Shown here piece by piece: positions 1-8,603 of a DNA stretch of 64,000 nucleotides. Both the position numbers and the translations under genes were made by a program. Within the stretch, counting starts at the first letter, position 1; every line of letters starts with the position of its first letter. Under the pieces are notes generated by a model that saw only the letters and a list, made by a program, of their open reading frames with translations, ran no database searches and was not told where the DNA came from. Source of the stretch: Campylobacter canadensis (lineage in GTDB: Bacteria > Campylobacterota > Campylobacteria > Campylobacterales > Campylobacteraceae); assembly GCF_013177655.1 (NCBI RefSeq), contig NZ_CP035946.1, positions 1,054,001-1,118,000 of the forward strand. The letters run 5' to 3'.

Positions 1-1276
1 TTAAGGTTTCTCCTTGATACCAAGGCTTTTTAAATCTTGCTTGCTTCCATACTCTATTTGGTAAAATTCCTACACTTTCAAGTGGTAAATCAACGCCTGT
101 TTTTTTACCAAAACCTAGCTCTGAAAGGGTTTTAGAAATATCAGCTATTCCTACTTTTAATGAGCCTTTATAAAAATAATCATCACAGCTTGAACGAATT
201 GCTGTTTTTAGGTTCATAACTCCGTGCCCCCATATATTATGACAACGAAATTTTCTACCTCCAAACTCAAAACTTCCTGTGCAAGTAAATGTAGTATTTA
301 CATCTATTTTACCACTATCTAAAAAAGCAAGTCCTACGCCCATTTTTACAACAGAACCTGGCGGATATTTACCATTTACTAATTTATTTGTAAAAGGGTG
401 GTCTAAATCTTGTATCATTTTATCCCATTCTCGTTGAGTAATTCCTGTTACAAAAGGATTTAGATTGTATTCAGGATAAGAACCTGCTGCTAAAATTGAA
501 CCATCATTAACATCCATTACAACAACCGCTCCGCTTAAACCTTTAAATAACTTATCTAAATATTCTTGCATTCTAATATCTATACTTAAAGTAATATCAT
601 TGTTCATAATTGGCTTTGTGTTATCAATTATTTCTACTTCTTGATTTAAAGAATTTACCTTTGTAATCTTTTTGCCTGGTGTTCCTTGCAAGATTTCATC
701 ATAATATTTTTCTATTCCTGTTTTTCCTAATTTTTTGCTAACTTTGATTGCATCATTTTTGAGCATATCTTCAGTATTTGCCTTACCAACATAACCAATT
801 ACATGAGAAGCTAGGGAATTATATGGATACAACCTTTTTAAACTATGTTCAATACTTATATCTTCATCAATATTTAAAAAGAAAAAGCAAGATAAAATAT
901 TTTTATATTCAACATAATCAATTATTTCAATATCATCTTGATTATAATATGAGTTTTCTCTATCATAAATCTTAGTTAATTTTGCAATATCAATATTTTT
1001 CAAGCAAGAATTTACTCTTAAAAGGGCATCTTGTAGCTTTTTTTTAGATAAATGCGGTCTTAATAAAATTTTAAAGCCAAGTTCATTTACTGCTAAAGGT
1101 GTATTGTTTATATCGCTTATTATCCCTCTTGTTGGTGCTATGTTTTGAATTTTTAAGGAATTTTTTTTAGATAATTCTTCATAATAATCATTACTCACAA
1201 CGCTTAAATAATAAACCCTAAGCAATAAAAAAATTATAAAAAGAGATATTATGCTTATAACTATTTTAAATCTCAT
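1..1276 (-). CDS. mrdA: Penicillin-binding protein 2, partial (C-terminus off left edge)
   Basis: Peptidoglycan DD-transpeptidase of the cell-elongation machinery, anchored in the inner membrane. The minus-strand reading frame opens at ATG 1276 (MRFKIVIS, one N-terminal membrane anchor) and is still open at position 1. A PBP dimerisation segment (APTRGIISD) is followed by the transpeptidase domain with the catalytic SxxK motif (PPGSVVK, Ser about residue 308) and an SCD motif matching the SxD/SxN box of PBP2. The third motif (KTG/KSG) lies beyond the window. The ATG overlaps the stop of the upstream membrane-protein gene (ATGA), so the two are probably translationally coupled. About 425 codons are present of an expected 600. 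Confidence 0.93.
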   Translation of the reverse strand, partial: MRFKIVISIISLFIIFLLLRVYYLSVVSNDYYEELSKKNSLKIQNIAPTRGIISDINNTPLAVNELGFKILLRPHLSKKKLQDALLRVNSCLKNIDIAKLTKIYDRENSYYNQDDIEIIDYVEYKNILSCFFFLNIDEDISIEHSLKRLYPYNSLASHVIGYVGKANTEDMLKNDAIKVSKKLGKTGIEKYYDEILQGTPGKKITKVNSLNQEVEIIDNTKPIMNNDITLSIDIRMQEYLDKLFKGLSGAVVVMDVNDGSILAAGSYPEYNLNPFVTGITQREWDKMIQDLDHPFTNKLVNGKYPPGSVVKMGVGLAFLDSGKIDVNTTFTCTGSFEFGGRKFRCHNIWGHGVMNLKTAIRSSCDDYFYKGSLKVGIADISKTLSELGFGKKTGVDLPLESVGILPNRVWKQARFKKPWYQGETL

Positions 1277-1731
1277 AACTCGTCCCTGAAAACAATTAAA
1301 CTAAGTAGAATTTCAATCCCTATGTAATAAGGCAAAATAACATTTAGTTCAAAGGTAAAATTACCATAAATATATGAAAAAAACATATTCAAAATATAGC
1401 TAAAAAAATAAGCAAAAATATTACATAAAAAAATAATAATTGCTCTCATTTTAATCTTATAAATAGTTTTTAAAAAAATAAAAAAATAAAAAATTAAAGC
1501 TGATAAAATAGTGCTAAATAAATAAAAGCCGTTGCTAAGTTCAATAAAGCACAAATACAAAACAACAAAAAACAAATATTTATCATACTTTTTTTTATAG
1601 CATAAAATACAAAAAGAAGTAAAAAACACCCCAAGCAAAGGTGGTAGATAAATAAATACTGTTCTTATTACTTGATAAAAAACAAGTATTAATACAAAAA
1701 AATAAAAATGTAAAATACTTGTTTTTTGCAT
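1273..1731 (-). CDS. MreD-like integral membrane protein
   Basis: A 152-residue, very hydrophobic protein with about five predicted membrane helices and little else. It sits directly upstream of the PBP2 gene with an ATGA overlap. That is the place of MreD, the membrane subunit of the rod-shape complex, in many bacteria. Size (MreD is about 150-170 residues) and topology fit. I see no diagnostic motif, so the MreD assignment rests on context; homologues in Campylobacter are usually annotated only as integral membrane proteins. Confidence 0.6.
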   Translation of the reverse strand: MQKTSILHFYFFVLILVFYQVIRTVFIYLPPLLGVFFTSFCILCYKKKYDKYLFFVVLYLCFIELSNGFYLFSTILSALIFYFFIFLKTIYKIKMRAIIIFLCNIFAYFFSYILNMFFSYIYGNFTFELNVILPYYIGIEILLSLIVFRDEL

Positions 1732-1733
1732 TT

Positions 1734-2309
1734 TTAAATACCGTATTGTGCTAAAAATTCAAGCAAATTAGAAAAACCGCTTTTTTTTAAACTTGAAATA
1801 AAAAAGGCATCTTTATGCTTATTTTTTAATTTTGCCATTTGACTTTGATTTAGTTTATCAATTTTTGTAAAAACTCTTATATATTTTGCTTCTTTGTTAA
1901 AACTTTGAACATATAAAAATAGATTTTCATCAATGCTAAGCTCATCGTGTCTTGCATCAATAAGATGTAAAAAAACCTTAATCTGTCCTCTATTTTTTAC
2001 AAAATATTCTAAATTTTTATTCCATTCTTCCTTTTGACTTTTGCTTACTTTTGCATAGCCAAAGCCTGGTAAATCTACAAAAATTAATCTTTTTTTATCA
2101 CTAAAACTTACTTCAAAAAAATTAATAAGCCTAGTTTTACCTGGTGTTTGACTTTTTTTAGCAAGTTTAGAATTATTAGTTAAAGTGTTAATTAGTGAAC
2201 TTTTTCCAACATTAGAGCGACCCAAAAAAGCAACTTCATTTAAATTATACTCTTCACATTCACTAAGCTTTGAGCTTGATTTTAAAAACTGTGCATTAAT
2301 TATTTGCAT
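1734..2309 (-). CDS. engB: Ribosome biogenesis GTP-binding protein EngB/YsxC
   Basis: Small TRAFAC-class GTPase needed for late 50S ribosome assembly, 191 residues (usual family length about 200). The G1 P-loop GRSNVGKS is at residues 30-37, G3 DLPGFGYA starts at 79 and G4 TKID is at 148-151. The start at 2309 lies 14 nt inside the end of the upstream lptA gene, and the stop is 3 nt before the MreD-like gene. It is therefore part of the tightly packed minus-strand operon running from the MltD/RlpA/KdsC genes to PBP2. Confidence 0.95.
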   Translation of the reverse strand: MQIINAQFLKSSSKLSECEEYNLNEVAFLGRSNVGKSSLINTLTNNSKLAKKSQTPGKTRLINFFEVSFSDKKRLIFVDLPGFGYAKVSKSQKEEWNKNLEYFVKNRGQIKVFLHLIDARHDELSIDENLFLYVQSFNKEAKYIRVFTKIDKLNQSQMAKLKNKHKDAFFISSLKKSGFSNLLEFLAQYGI

Positions 2310-2751
2310 TGTTTAACTCAAAAATGAATTTAACAGGATTATTTTTATTACTATCTACTAAATACTCACCTGTTTTTTGATTTACTTTTACAAGTTGCGC
2401 ATTTAGCTCTTTTTTATCTTCTTTAAGCACAACATCTCCTTTTAGCTCATAAATATTTTTTAACACATCATATTCTAGCTCTTTGCATTTTCCAGTAATA
2501 ATTTTATCATTTACACTAAGTTTAAAGTCGCTAATATCCTTTGCGCTATATTTAATGATTACATTTTTTTCATTAAAAATCACTCTTACTTCATTAGCTT
2601 GTAAAAAATCATTTTCTTTTTTTATAAATACATTACCAGTAAAAATCCCAATATTATCTTTTTTATTTGCCTTAAATAAATCAGCATTTATTTCAATTTT
2701 TTGTGCAAATAAAAATAAGGACAAAAAAGATAATAATATTAATTTATACAT
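2296..2751 (-). CDS. lptA: LptA-like periplasmic LPS transport protein (OstA family)
   Basis: Periplasmic bridge protein that shuttles lipooligosaccharide between the inner- and outer-membrane Lpt complexes. The 151-residue product has a short signal peptide (MYKLILLSFLSLFLFAQ) followed by a beta-rich OstA-type domain typified by IEINADLFKANKKDN and repeated strand patterns. It overlaps lptC upstream (13 nt) and engB downstream (14 nt). The lptC-lptA neighbourhood supports the call strongly, since sequence conservation in this family is low. Confidence 0.88.
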   Translation of the reverse strand: MYKLILLSFLSLFLFAQKIEINADLFKANKKDNIGIFTGNVFIKKENDFLQANEVRVIFNEKNVIIKYSAKDISDFKLSVNDKIITGKCKELEYDVLKNIYELKGDVVLKEDKKELNAQLVKVNQKTGEYLVDSNKNNPVKFIFELNNANN

Positions 2752-3236
2752 AAATAAACCCCTTTTAAAGTTAAATCTTCGCTTGTAAGATTATAAACCG
2801 CATTTTTTGAAGTTAAATAATAATTTTTATACTCAAGTTTAGTATCTGAATTACTTGTAATTATTTTATCTTTTAAATCATATTCAACCACATTACTTTT
2901 TATAAGCAAAGCATCGTTTTTGTATTTTACATTATCTTGTAAATAAAAAATATTATTTTCTTTATAAGCAATATCTGCTTGTAAATTAGAATTTAAATCC
3001 TGTAAAAAAGCATTAACAAATACATCTTTATTGCCTTCCTTAAAATACTTATCGGCTTTGAGATTATATTGAAGAATTTCTTGATTAATCGCATAGCTTT
3101 GTACATTATTTGTATCTATACTTCTAAAATCAATTTGATTTAAATTGGTATTAATAACATAAGGCTCTTGTATAAAAATAAAAAAAAGCATAGCACACAA
3201 ACTAAGCAATATTGCATTAAAAAGCTTAACTAGCAC
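2739..3236 (-). CDS. lptC: LptC-like LPS export protein
   Basis: Single-pass inner-membrane component of the Lpt bridge that passes lipooligosaccharide from LptBFG to LptA. The product is 165 residues with one N-terminal membrane helix (LFNAILLSLCAMLFFIFI) and a periplasmic beta-jellyroll-type region. The family is poorly conserved, so the assignment rests mainly on topology, size and position between kdsC and lptA. It overlaps both neighbours by a few bases. Confidence 0.82.
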   Translation of the reverse strand: MLVKLFNAILLSLCAMLFFIFIQEPYVINTNLNQIDFRSIDTNNVQSYAINQEILQYNLKADKYFKEGNKDVFVNAFLQDLNSNLQADIAYKENNIFYLQDNVKYKNDALLIKSNVVEYDLKDKIITSNSDTKLEYKNYYLTSKNAVYNLTSEDLTLKGVYLCIN

Positions 3237-3706
3237 TTAAACCACTCAAATTCTTGTTTGTTGTATTTAATAATATATTCAAGCATCTCGCTAACACAAC
3301 CTGCACCACCATTACTTTTTAACACAATACCAAAGCTTTTAATCCCATCAGCAGGTATAAAAGGTAACCAAACAGCCTTTAAAAGCTCTAAATCATTGTA
3401 GTAATCTCCAATAGCAGCAACATTTTTAAAATCTAATTTTAATTCATTAAGAATTTTTTTAGCACAAGATAGCTTATCTTTTACCTTCATATAAACATAA
3501 TCTATGCCTAATTCATTTGCTCTATTTTCCACAATTTTTGACTGTCTTCCTGTGATGATTGCAAATTTTATACCAAGTTTTTGAGCTTTTAAAATTGCTG
3601 CTCCATCTTTTACATTAAATTCTTTTACCAAATCAGCTTCAGGCGAATAAATTATTTTGCCATCGCTTAAACACCCATCAACATCTAAAATTACTAATTT
3701 AATCAT
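3230..3706 (-). CDS. kdsC: 3-deoxy-D-manno-octulosonate 8-phosphate phosphatase (KdsC)
   Basis: HAD-superfamily phosphatase converting KDO-8-phosphate to KDO for the lipooligosaccharide core. The nucleophile motif DVDGCLSDG is near the N-terminus, motif II is ITGRQS and the C-terminal acidic motif is GDYYNDLELL. There is no cap domain, as expected for the C0-type family. An ATG at 3733 would give nine extra residues, but the ATG at 3706 has a good ribosome-binding site (AAAGGAAT) just upstream, so I place the start there (158 residues). It follows rlpA by 1 nt and precedes lptC-lptA, giving a coherent LOS synthesis and transport block. Confidence 0.93.
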   Translation of the reverse strand: MIKLVILDVDGCLSDGKIIYSPEADLVKEFNVKDGAAILKAQKLGIKFAIITGRQSKIVENRANELGIDYVYMKVKDKLSCAKKILNELKLDFKNVAAIGDYYNDLELLKAVWLPFIPADGIKSFGIVLKSNGGAGCVSEMLEYIIKYNKQEFEWFKC

Positions 3707-3707
3707 A

Positions 3708-4433
3708 TTATTCCTTTGTAATCGCTGCACCAATTAAATTTAAAACACCAGCAATAGTCCTTGCCTCACTTTCACTTTTAAAACCAGTTAAAAAAACTTT
3801 ATACAAATTATTTGCTCTTATAACCTTACTTGAATAACCTTTGAAATTTTCATATTTTTTTGCAAAAACATTAGCATTAGCAAGAGTTGAAAAAGCACCT
3901 AATTGAAGCATATAATTGCCATTGCTTGTAATATTGCTAATTATATTCGTATTTTTATTAATATTGGCACTTGTTATATTTGAATTTACGCCAACCACTG
4001 TTAATTTAACCCTTGCTGTACCTTTTTTTGTCATATCAAGCTTATGAGCTGCTAAATTAGATAAATCAATAATTCTACCATCTACAAAAGGCCCTCTATC
4101 ATTTATTCTAACAATAACACTTCTTGAATTTTCTAAATTATCAACTCTAACCATAGTATTCATAGGAAAGGTTTTATGTGCAGCTGTAAGAGTGTTTGTA
4201 TTAAAGGTTTCTCCATTAGAGGTTTTTTTACCATGAAAACCAGGTCCATACCAACTAGCAATTCCGCTTTGAGTATCTCCTACTCTTACATATTTTGGAT
4301 AATAAGTCTTTCCTTTAATAGTATAAGCACGCATGGTAGCAGGTGTATTTGGCTTGCTAATACCATAATTAGGTTCAAAACAGGCAGTGAAAAATAATAT
4401 AAAAAAAATTAGTAAAAAATGTAAAAATCTCAA
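3708..4433 (-). CDS. rlpA: RlpA-like septal/polar lipoprotein with SPOR domain
   Basis: Outer-membrane lipoprotein of the RlpA family. Characterised members are lytic transglycosylases acting on denuded glycans. The 241-residue protein has a lipoprotein signal with lipobox (LFFTAC, Cys 18). A double-psi beta-barrel domain follows (GIASWYGPGFHGKKTSNGE, then RINDRGPF and RIIDLS, keeping the conserved Asp). The C-terminus is a SPOR domain (YMLQLGAFSTLANANVFAKKY) that binds peptidoglycan lacking stem peptides. The start overlaps the end of the MltD-like gene by 4 nt, so two glycan-cleaving enzymes are probably co-expressed. Confidence 0.93.
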   Translation of the reverse strand: MRFLHFLLIFFILFFTACFEPNYGISKPNTPATMRAYTIKGKTYYPKYVRVGDTQSGIASWYGPGFHGKKTSNGETFNTNTLTAAHKTFPMNTMVRVDNLENSRSVIVRINDRGPFVDGRIIDLSNLAAHKLDMTKKGTARVKLTVVGVNSNITSANINKNTNIISNITSNGNYMLQLGAFSTLANANVFAKKYENFKGYSSKVIRANNLYKVFLTGFKSESEARTIAGVLNLIGAAITKE

Positions 4434-5512
4434 TTTTTAGCTTCCTTACTTTCATCTATTAACAAAACAGGAATTCTAAGTGTTTGATTTACACTTAAAA
4501 AATCAGAGCTTAAATTATTAAACGATTTTAAAATCTTTGTAGTAACATTATTTTCTTTTGCAATATCATATAAAGTATCTCCACTTTTTACCTTATAAGT
4601 TATTATATTTTTTACTTTATTTTTAGCATAATCAAAATTTTTCTTGCTATTTTTAAACAAAGCAACTCTTTCAATAGGTAAATATATATAATAACTATAT
4701 GGTGGGGTTAAATTTGTATTAAAATGTGGATTTATCTTTTTTAAATCACTTAAGCTCATACCAGCTCTTTTAGCTAAATTTACCAAGTTGTCATTTGCTT
4801 GAATTTCAACTCTTTTTATATTTAAAGACATAATTTGATTTAATAAATACGCATCACCATATTTTACAATATCGTTTTCTGCAATCAAACTAGCTCCAAC
4901 TATTTTTCTAAAAAAATTACGAGTTTCTAAAGGTAAATATTTTTTATTTTCATCTAACAAAACCGATAATTCATCGCTATTTGCATTTGCAATAGCACGA
5001 CGCACACAGCCATCACCGCAATTATATGCAAAAATAGCTAAATACCATTTACCAAATTGCTTTTTTAACCTTTTTAAATATCTTGCCGCAGCAGTGCTTG
5101 AAGCTACTACATCCTTTCTTTCATCAACATATCTATCTATTTTTAGACCAAAACTTTTAGCAGTAGGGCTCATAAACTGCCACACACCAACCGCTTTTGC
5201 TCCACTTTTTGCATGTGTTTTAAAATTGCTTTCTATCATCGCAAGATATAAAAACACATCAGGAACGCCTTCTTTTTTTAAAATTGCTTTAATAATAGGA
5301 ATATTCATATTATCTTCATTTAAAATTTTAGTAAAATATTGAATATCCCTTTCGCTCATATTTGAAAAAATTTCTACAAAGCTTTCGTCATTTAAATACT
5401 TCATATCAACATCTATACTTTTTAGAATTTTTTCTTGTCTTTCATAATTTTCTACTGAAAAATTAGCAAACGCCAATGAAATTGTAAAAAATATTAAAAT
5501 AACTTTTTTCAA
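4430..5512 (-). CDS. mltD: MltD-like membrane-bound lytic murein transglycosylase with LysM
   Basis: Periplasmic transglycosylase that cleaves peptidoglycan glycan strands. The 360-residue product has a Sec signal peptide (residues 1-16). An SLT goose-lysozyme-like domain at about 75-200 carries the catalytic Glu in AMIESNF (Glu94) and the typical GVWQFMSPTAKSFGL and AYNCGDG motifs. Two LysM-type segments follow: a diverged one at about 233-280 and a clear one at about 307-350 (YKVKSGDTLYDIAKENNV). It overlaps the tatD stop by 4 nt and rlpA by 4 nt. Confidence 0.93.
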   Translation of the reverse strand: MKKVILIFFTISLAFANFSVENYERQEKILKSIDVDMKYLNDESFVEIFSNMSERDIQYFTKILNEDNMNIPIIKAILKKEGVPDVFLYLAMIESNFKTHAKSGAKAVGVWQFMSPTAKSFGLKIDRYVDERKDVVASSTAAARYLKRLKKQFGKWYLAIFAYNCGDGCVRRAIANANSDELSVLLDENKKYLPLETRNFFRKIVGASLIAENDIVKYGDAYLLNQIMSLNIKRVEIQANDNLVNLAKRAGMSLSDLKKINPHFNTNLTPPYSYYIYLPIERVALFKNSKKNFDYAKNKVKNIITYKVKSGDTLYDIAKENNVTTKILKSFNNLSSDFLSVNQTLRIPVLLIDESKEAKN

Positions 5513-6267
5513 ATTAATCCTTTAAATAATTTTTTTGCATTTTCGCTTGTAATTTGCGATACTTCCTCTCTTGACATTTCTAGTATTTGTGCTATTTTAT
5601 CAACTACTAGCAAACAATATCTTGGTTCGTTTCTTTGTCCTCTAAACGGATGTGGCGTAAGGTAGGGGCTATCAGTCTCTATTAAAATTTTTTCTAAAGG
5701 GATTTTTTTTATTAAATTCGTTAGTTTTTTTTCATTTTTAAATGTTAAAACACCACCTATTCCATAATAAAAATTATCAGAAAAATCAAGCAAACTCTCA
5801 CAGGCATTAAAACAATGAAAAACTCCTTTGATGCCTTTATATTCTTTTAAAATATCATAAACATCATTATTTGCGTCTCTTACATGTAAAATCAATGCTT
5901 TATCATATTTAAGCGATAATTCAATTTGTTTTTTAAAAATTTCTTTTTGCATTGCTTTTTCATCATCGCTTGGATTACGATAATAATCCAACCCACATTC
6001 TCCGACTGCTAAGCACTTTTTATCTTTTAGTGCATTTATTATACTTTCTTCATTAAAAGTATCTAAATCATAAGGATGAACCCCTGCTGCAAAATATATA
6101 TTTTCATATTTTTTACTAAGCTGTATTGCTCTTGGCAGGGTTTTTAAATCAGCTGCAGGGATTATGTAGTGGCTAACAAAATCTTGTTTTGCCCTAAGTA
6201 AAACTTCTTCTAAATCTTCTTCATATCTAGCATCATCTAAATGCGTATGAGTATCAATTATCATCAT
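5509..6267 (-). CDS. tatD: TatD-family metal-dependent DNase
   Basis: Amidohydrolase-fold hydrolase of the TatD/YcfH family, 252 residues. Metal-binding DTHTHLDD is at the N-terminus, followed by AVGECGLDYYR, LILHVRD, VFHCFN and ETDSPYLTP, all standard for the family. Family members have 3'-5' exonuclease or D-aminoacyl-tRNA deacylase-like activity. Two adjacent ATG codons (6267 and 6264) are possible starts, both inside the 3' end of the upstream response-regulator gene, which it overlaps by about 14 nt. Confidence 0.93.
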   Translation of the reverse strand: MMIIDTHTHLDDARYEEDLEEVLLRAKQDFVSHYIIPAADLKTLPRAIQLSKKYENIYFAAGVHPYDLDTFNEESIINALKDKKCLAVGECGLDYYRNPSDDEKAMQKEIFKKQIELSLKYDKALILHVRDANNDVYDILKEYKGIKGVFHCFNACESLLDFSDNFYYGIGGVLTFKNEKKLTNLIKKIPLEKILIETDSPYLTPHPFRGQRNEPRYCLLVVDKIAQILEMSREEVSQITSENAKKLFKGLI

Positions 6268-7528
6268 AAGTTTCTACTCTGTCCCTTCCGTCTTTTTTTG
6301 CTTTATATAAAGCAATATCAGCATTTTTAATAATTTGCTCAATTCCTATATTTTTATTACCAAAAGCAACACCTATTGAAACTGTAAAATTAATATTATT
6401 ACCTTCACAAGCAAAAGAAGAATTTTTCATAGTTGTTCTAATTTTTACTGCCATTTTAATTGCATCTTCTTCTTTAATGTCTTTTAGTAAAACACAAAAT
6501 TCTTCTCCACCAAATCTAGCAACAATATCCTGACCTTTAACGCACTCGCAAAGAATTTTTGCACATTTAACTATAGCCATATCTCCTGCTGCATGACCAT
6601 AATTATCATTAATGCTTTTAAATTTATCAATATCAACCATTAAAATCGCAAATTCTTTGTCGTTTGCAAGGTTTGAATAATAAATATCGCTAAGTGAAAA
6701 AAAGCTTTTTCTGTTTCTTAATTTGGTTAAATAATCTTCTTCAGCACTCTTTCTTAACTGTTCTGAAGTATTTTGAATTTGCTCAATAAAATAAAGCAAA
6801 TCAACACTATTATTAATTCTACAAATTAAATTCTCTCTTGAAAATGGTTTTTGAATAAAATCATTAGCACCACTTTTAAGCATTCTCGCACCAACTTCAT
6901 CATTTCCATGTGCTGTTAAAACTATAATGCCTAACTTATTTTTATCATATTTACTTCTTACTTCTTTTATAAGCTCTTCTCCTGAAACTGCTGGCATTTC
7001 TTTGTCTGTTAAAATAAGTTTAATATCAGGATTATCTTCTAAATAAGCTAAAGCTTCAGCTCCTTGCGCTGCTGCAAAAACTTGAAAACGATATGCCATT
7101 AAAATATTCTTAATTAGATTTCTCATTGGAGTTGAATCCTCAGCAACGATTATTTTGGTATCTGAATTTCTTTTTAGTCTTTCAATAATGTCAATTATGT
7201 AATAAACACATTCTGCACCTTCTTTTAAAACATAATCAATAATATCTTTATCCATAAATCTTTGCCTTGTAGCATCATCATCTAAGCCTGTTAAAATTAT
7301 ACTTGGTAATTTTTTGTTTAAAGAATAATCTACAACTTCTCCATGCATTGCATCAGGCAAACACAAATCAAGTAAAGCAGCAAAATATTCATTGCTATTT
7401 AAATCTATTAATTCTTTTGCTTGTTCGTAAGAATGTGCTAAATCTATCTCACAAGAAAAATGGTCAGAAATTTTTTTACCTATTGCCTTAATTAACATTT
7501 TGTTATCATCAACTAATAAAAGTTTCAT
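6254..7528 (-). CDS. cbrR: CbrR-like response regulator, REC-REC-GGDEF diguanylate cyclase
   Basis: Two receiver domains followed by a GGDEF domain, the architecture of C. jejuni CbrR (bile-resistance regulator) and of PleD. REC1 has phosphoacceptor Asp54 (ALLDLCLPD), REC2 has Asp175 (LTDKEMPA), and an intact GGEEF active site lies at about 340-344, so c-di-GMP synthesis is likely. The inhibitory I-site position reads KGQD rather than RxxD, so product inhibition may be weak. The gene is preceded by its own upstream region and an ATG with TAGGAAT. It is co-directional and overlapping with tatD. It is the only intact diguanylate cyclase in the window and a candidate signal source for the LapD-like receptor at 53135-55009. 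Confidence 0.9.
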   Translation of the reverse strand: MKLLLVDDNKMLIKAIGKKISDHFSCEIDLAHSYEQAKELIDLNSNEYFAALLDLCLPDAMHGEVVDYSLNKKLPSIILTGLDDDATRQRFMDKDIIDYVLKEGAECVYYIIDIIERLKRNSDTKIIVAEDSTPMRNLIKNILMAYRFQVFAAAQGAEALAYLEDNPDIKLILTDKEMPAVSGEELIKEVRSKYDKNKLGIIVLTAHGNDEVGARMLKSGANDFIQKPFSRENLICRINNSVDLLYFIEQIQNTSEQLRKSAEEDYLTKLRNRKSFFSLSDIYYSNLANDKEFAILMVDIDKFKSINDNYGHAAGDMAIVKCAKILCECVKGQDIVARFGGEEFCVLLKDIKEEDAIKMAVKIRTTMKNSSFACEGNNINFTVSIGVAFGNKNIGIEQIIKNADIALYKAKKDGRDRVETYDDN

Positions 7529-7593
7529 AAGAATTCCTAATTAATAATTTTTTTTGATAATTTACATAAATATAATTAATTTTTGCATAATAT

Positions 7594-7621
7594 AAAGCTA
7601 ATTTATAATTAAATTAGCTTT
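7594..7621 (-). terminator. Hairpin at the end of trmA
   Basis: Perfect 12-bp inverted repeat (AAAGCTAATTTA at 7594-7605, its complement at 7610-7621) with a 4-nt loop, overlapping the trmA stop codon. The minus-strand tail is AT-rich but has no long T-run, whereas the plus-strand side has T7. It could act as a weak terminator. Confidence 0.5.
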
Positions 7622-8603
7622 TTTTAACTAAATAAAACCCTGCTTCAATATGCTCATTAGAATTTACAAATTGGTCAAATAAGGCTGATTTTTTTAAAAA
7701 ATGGCTTTTTTCTAATTCTTTTAAATCTTCTTTAGCACTCTTTAAAGAGCAAGAAATATAAATAATATTATCATAATTCTTAATAAGCTCTACGCAAGAA
7801 TTTAAACCACTTCTTGGAGGATCAACCAAGACATAATTAAAATTAAATTCATCTAAATTAATGTGTTTTAGCCTATTAAATTCTCTTTGCTTATTGATTG
7901 CACTTACAACTTCACTATCGCTTAATCTTGCGTAAGAAATATTAAAAATATTATTATTTTTGCAATTTTGTTCTAAAAATTTTACATTATTTTTACTAAG
8001 TTCGGTTGTAAAAACCTTATTAAATTTTTTAGCAAGTGCTAGGGTGAAATTACCATATCCACAGTAAAGCTCTAATAAATCATTTGCCTTATCATCTACG
8101 CAAGATAAAGCAAATTCAATCATTTTTTCATTCATTTGCAAACTTGGCTGAATAAAACATTCATAATTAAAATTATAAATAATATCATTACTTTTATGAA
8201 TTAATAAATCGTTTGGATATGCTAATTTTTCTTTTTTAGCTAAGGCTACTAGCTTAAAATCTTGTTTTGTAAATTCTTTTAATTTTTGCCATTCTTTTTT
8301 AATATCAAAATTACTTATACTTTTATGATAAAGTAAAATTAAACACAAGCTATTTGAAGTAGAAAATAGCCTAACTTCAAACAACCTTTGCTTATCTTCT
8401 AAATTACCTAAAATATGAGGCAAAAAAGCCCTAATTTCATCACAAACAAAGGAAAAATCTATATCAAAAATTCTTTCTTTATTTTCTTTAAACATACAAA
8501 ATTTAGGCTCGTTTTTATCCCAATAAATAGCTAGGTTAAGCCTTGTTCTTAAACCATTTTTGTAAATCTCATCAGCTTTAAAAAAAGTATCAAATTTATT
8601 CAA
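7614..8603 (-). CDS. trmA: tRNA (uracil-5-)-methyltransferase TrmA
   Basis: SAM-dependent enzyme that makes m5U54 (ribothymidine) in the T-loop of tRNA. At 329 residues it is shorter than E. coli TrmA (366). It shows the family SAM-binding motif (LLELYCGYGNFT), the motif DPPRSGL and the nucleophile region YISCSLKSA with catalytic Cys. The start lies 8 nt inside the upstream antiporter gene, so the two are probably cotranscribed; I recall the same pair (Cj0831c-Cj0832c) in C. jejuni. Confidence 0.93.
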   Translation of the reverse strand: MNKFDTFFKADEIYKNGLRTRLNLAIYWDKNEPKFCMFKENKERIFDIDFSFVCDEIRAFLPHILGNLEDKQRLFEVRLFSTSNSLCLILLYHKSISNFDIKKEWQKLKEFTKQDFKLVALAKKEKLAYPNDLLIHKSNDIIYNFNYECFIQPSLQMNEKMIEFALSCVDDKANDLLELYCGYGNFTLALAKKFNKVFTTELSKNNVKFLEQNCKNNNIFNISYARLSDSEVVSAINKQREFNRLKHINLDEFNFNYVLVDPPRSGLNSCVELIKNYDNIIYISCSLKSAKEDLKELEKSHFLKKSALFDQFVNSNEHIEAGFYLVKKS

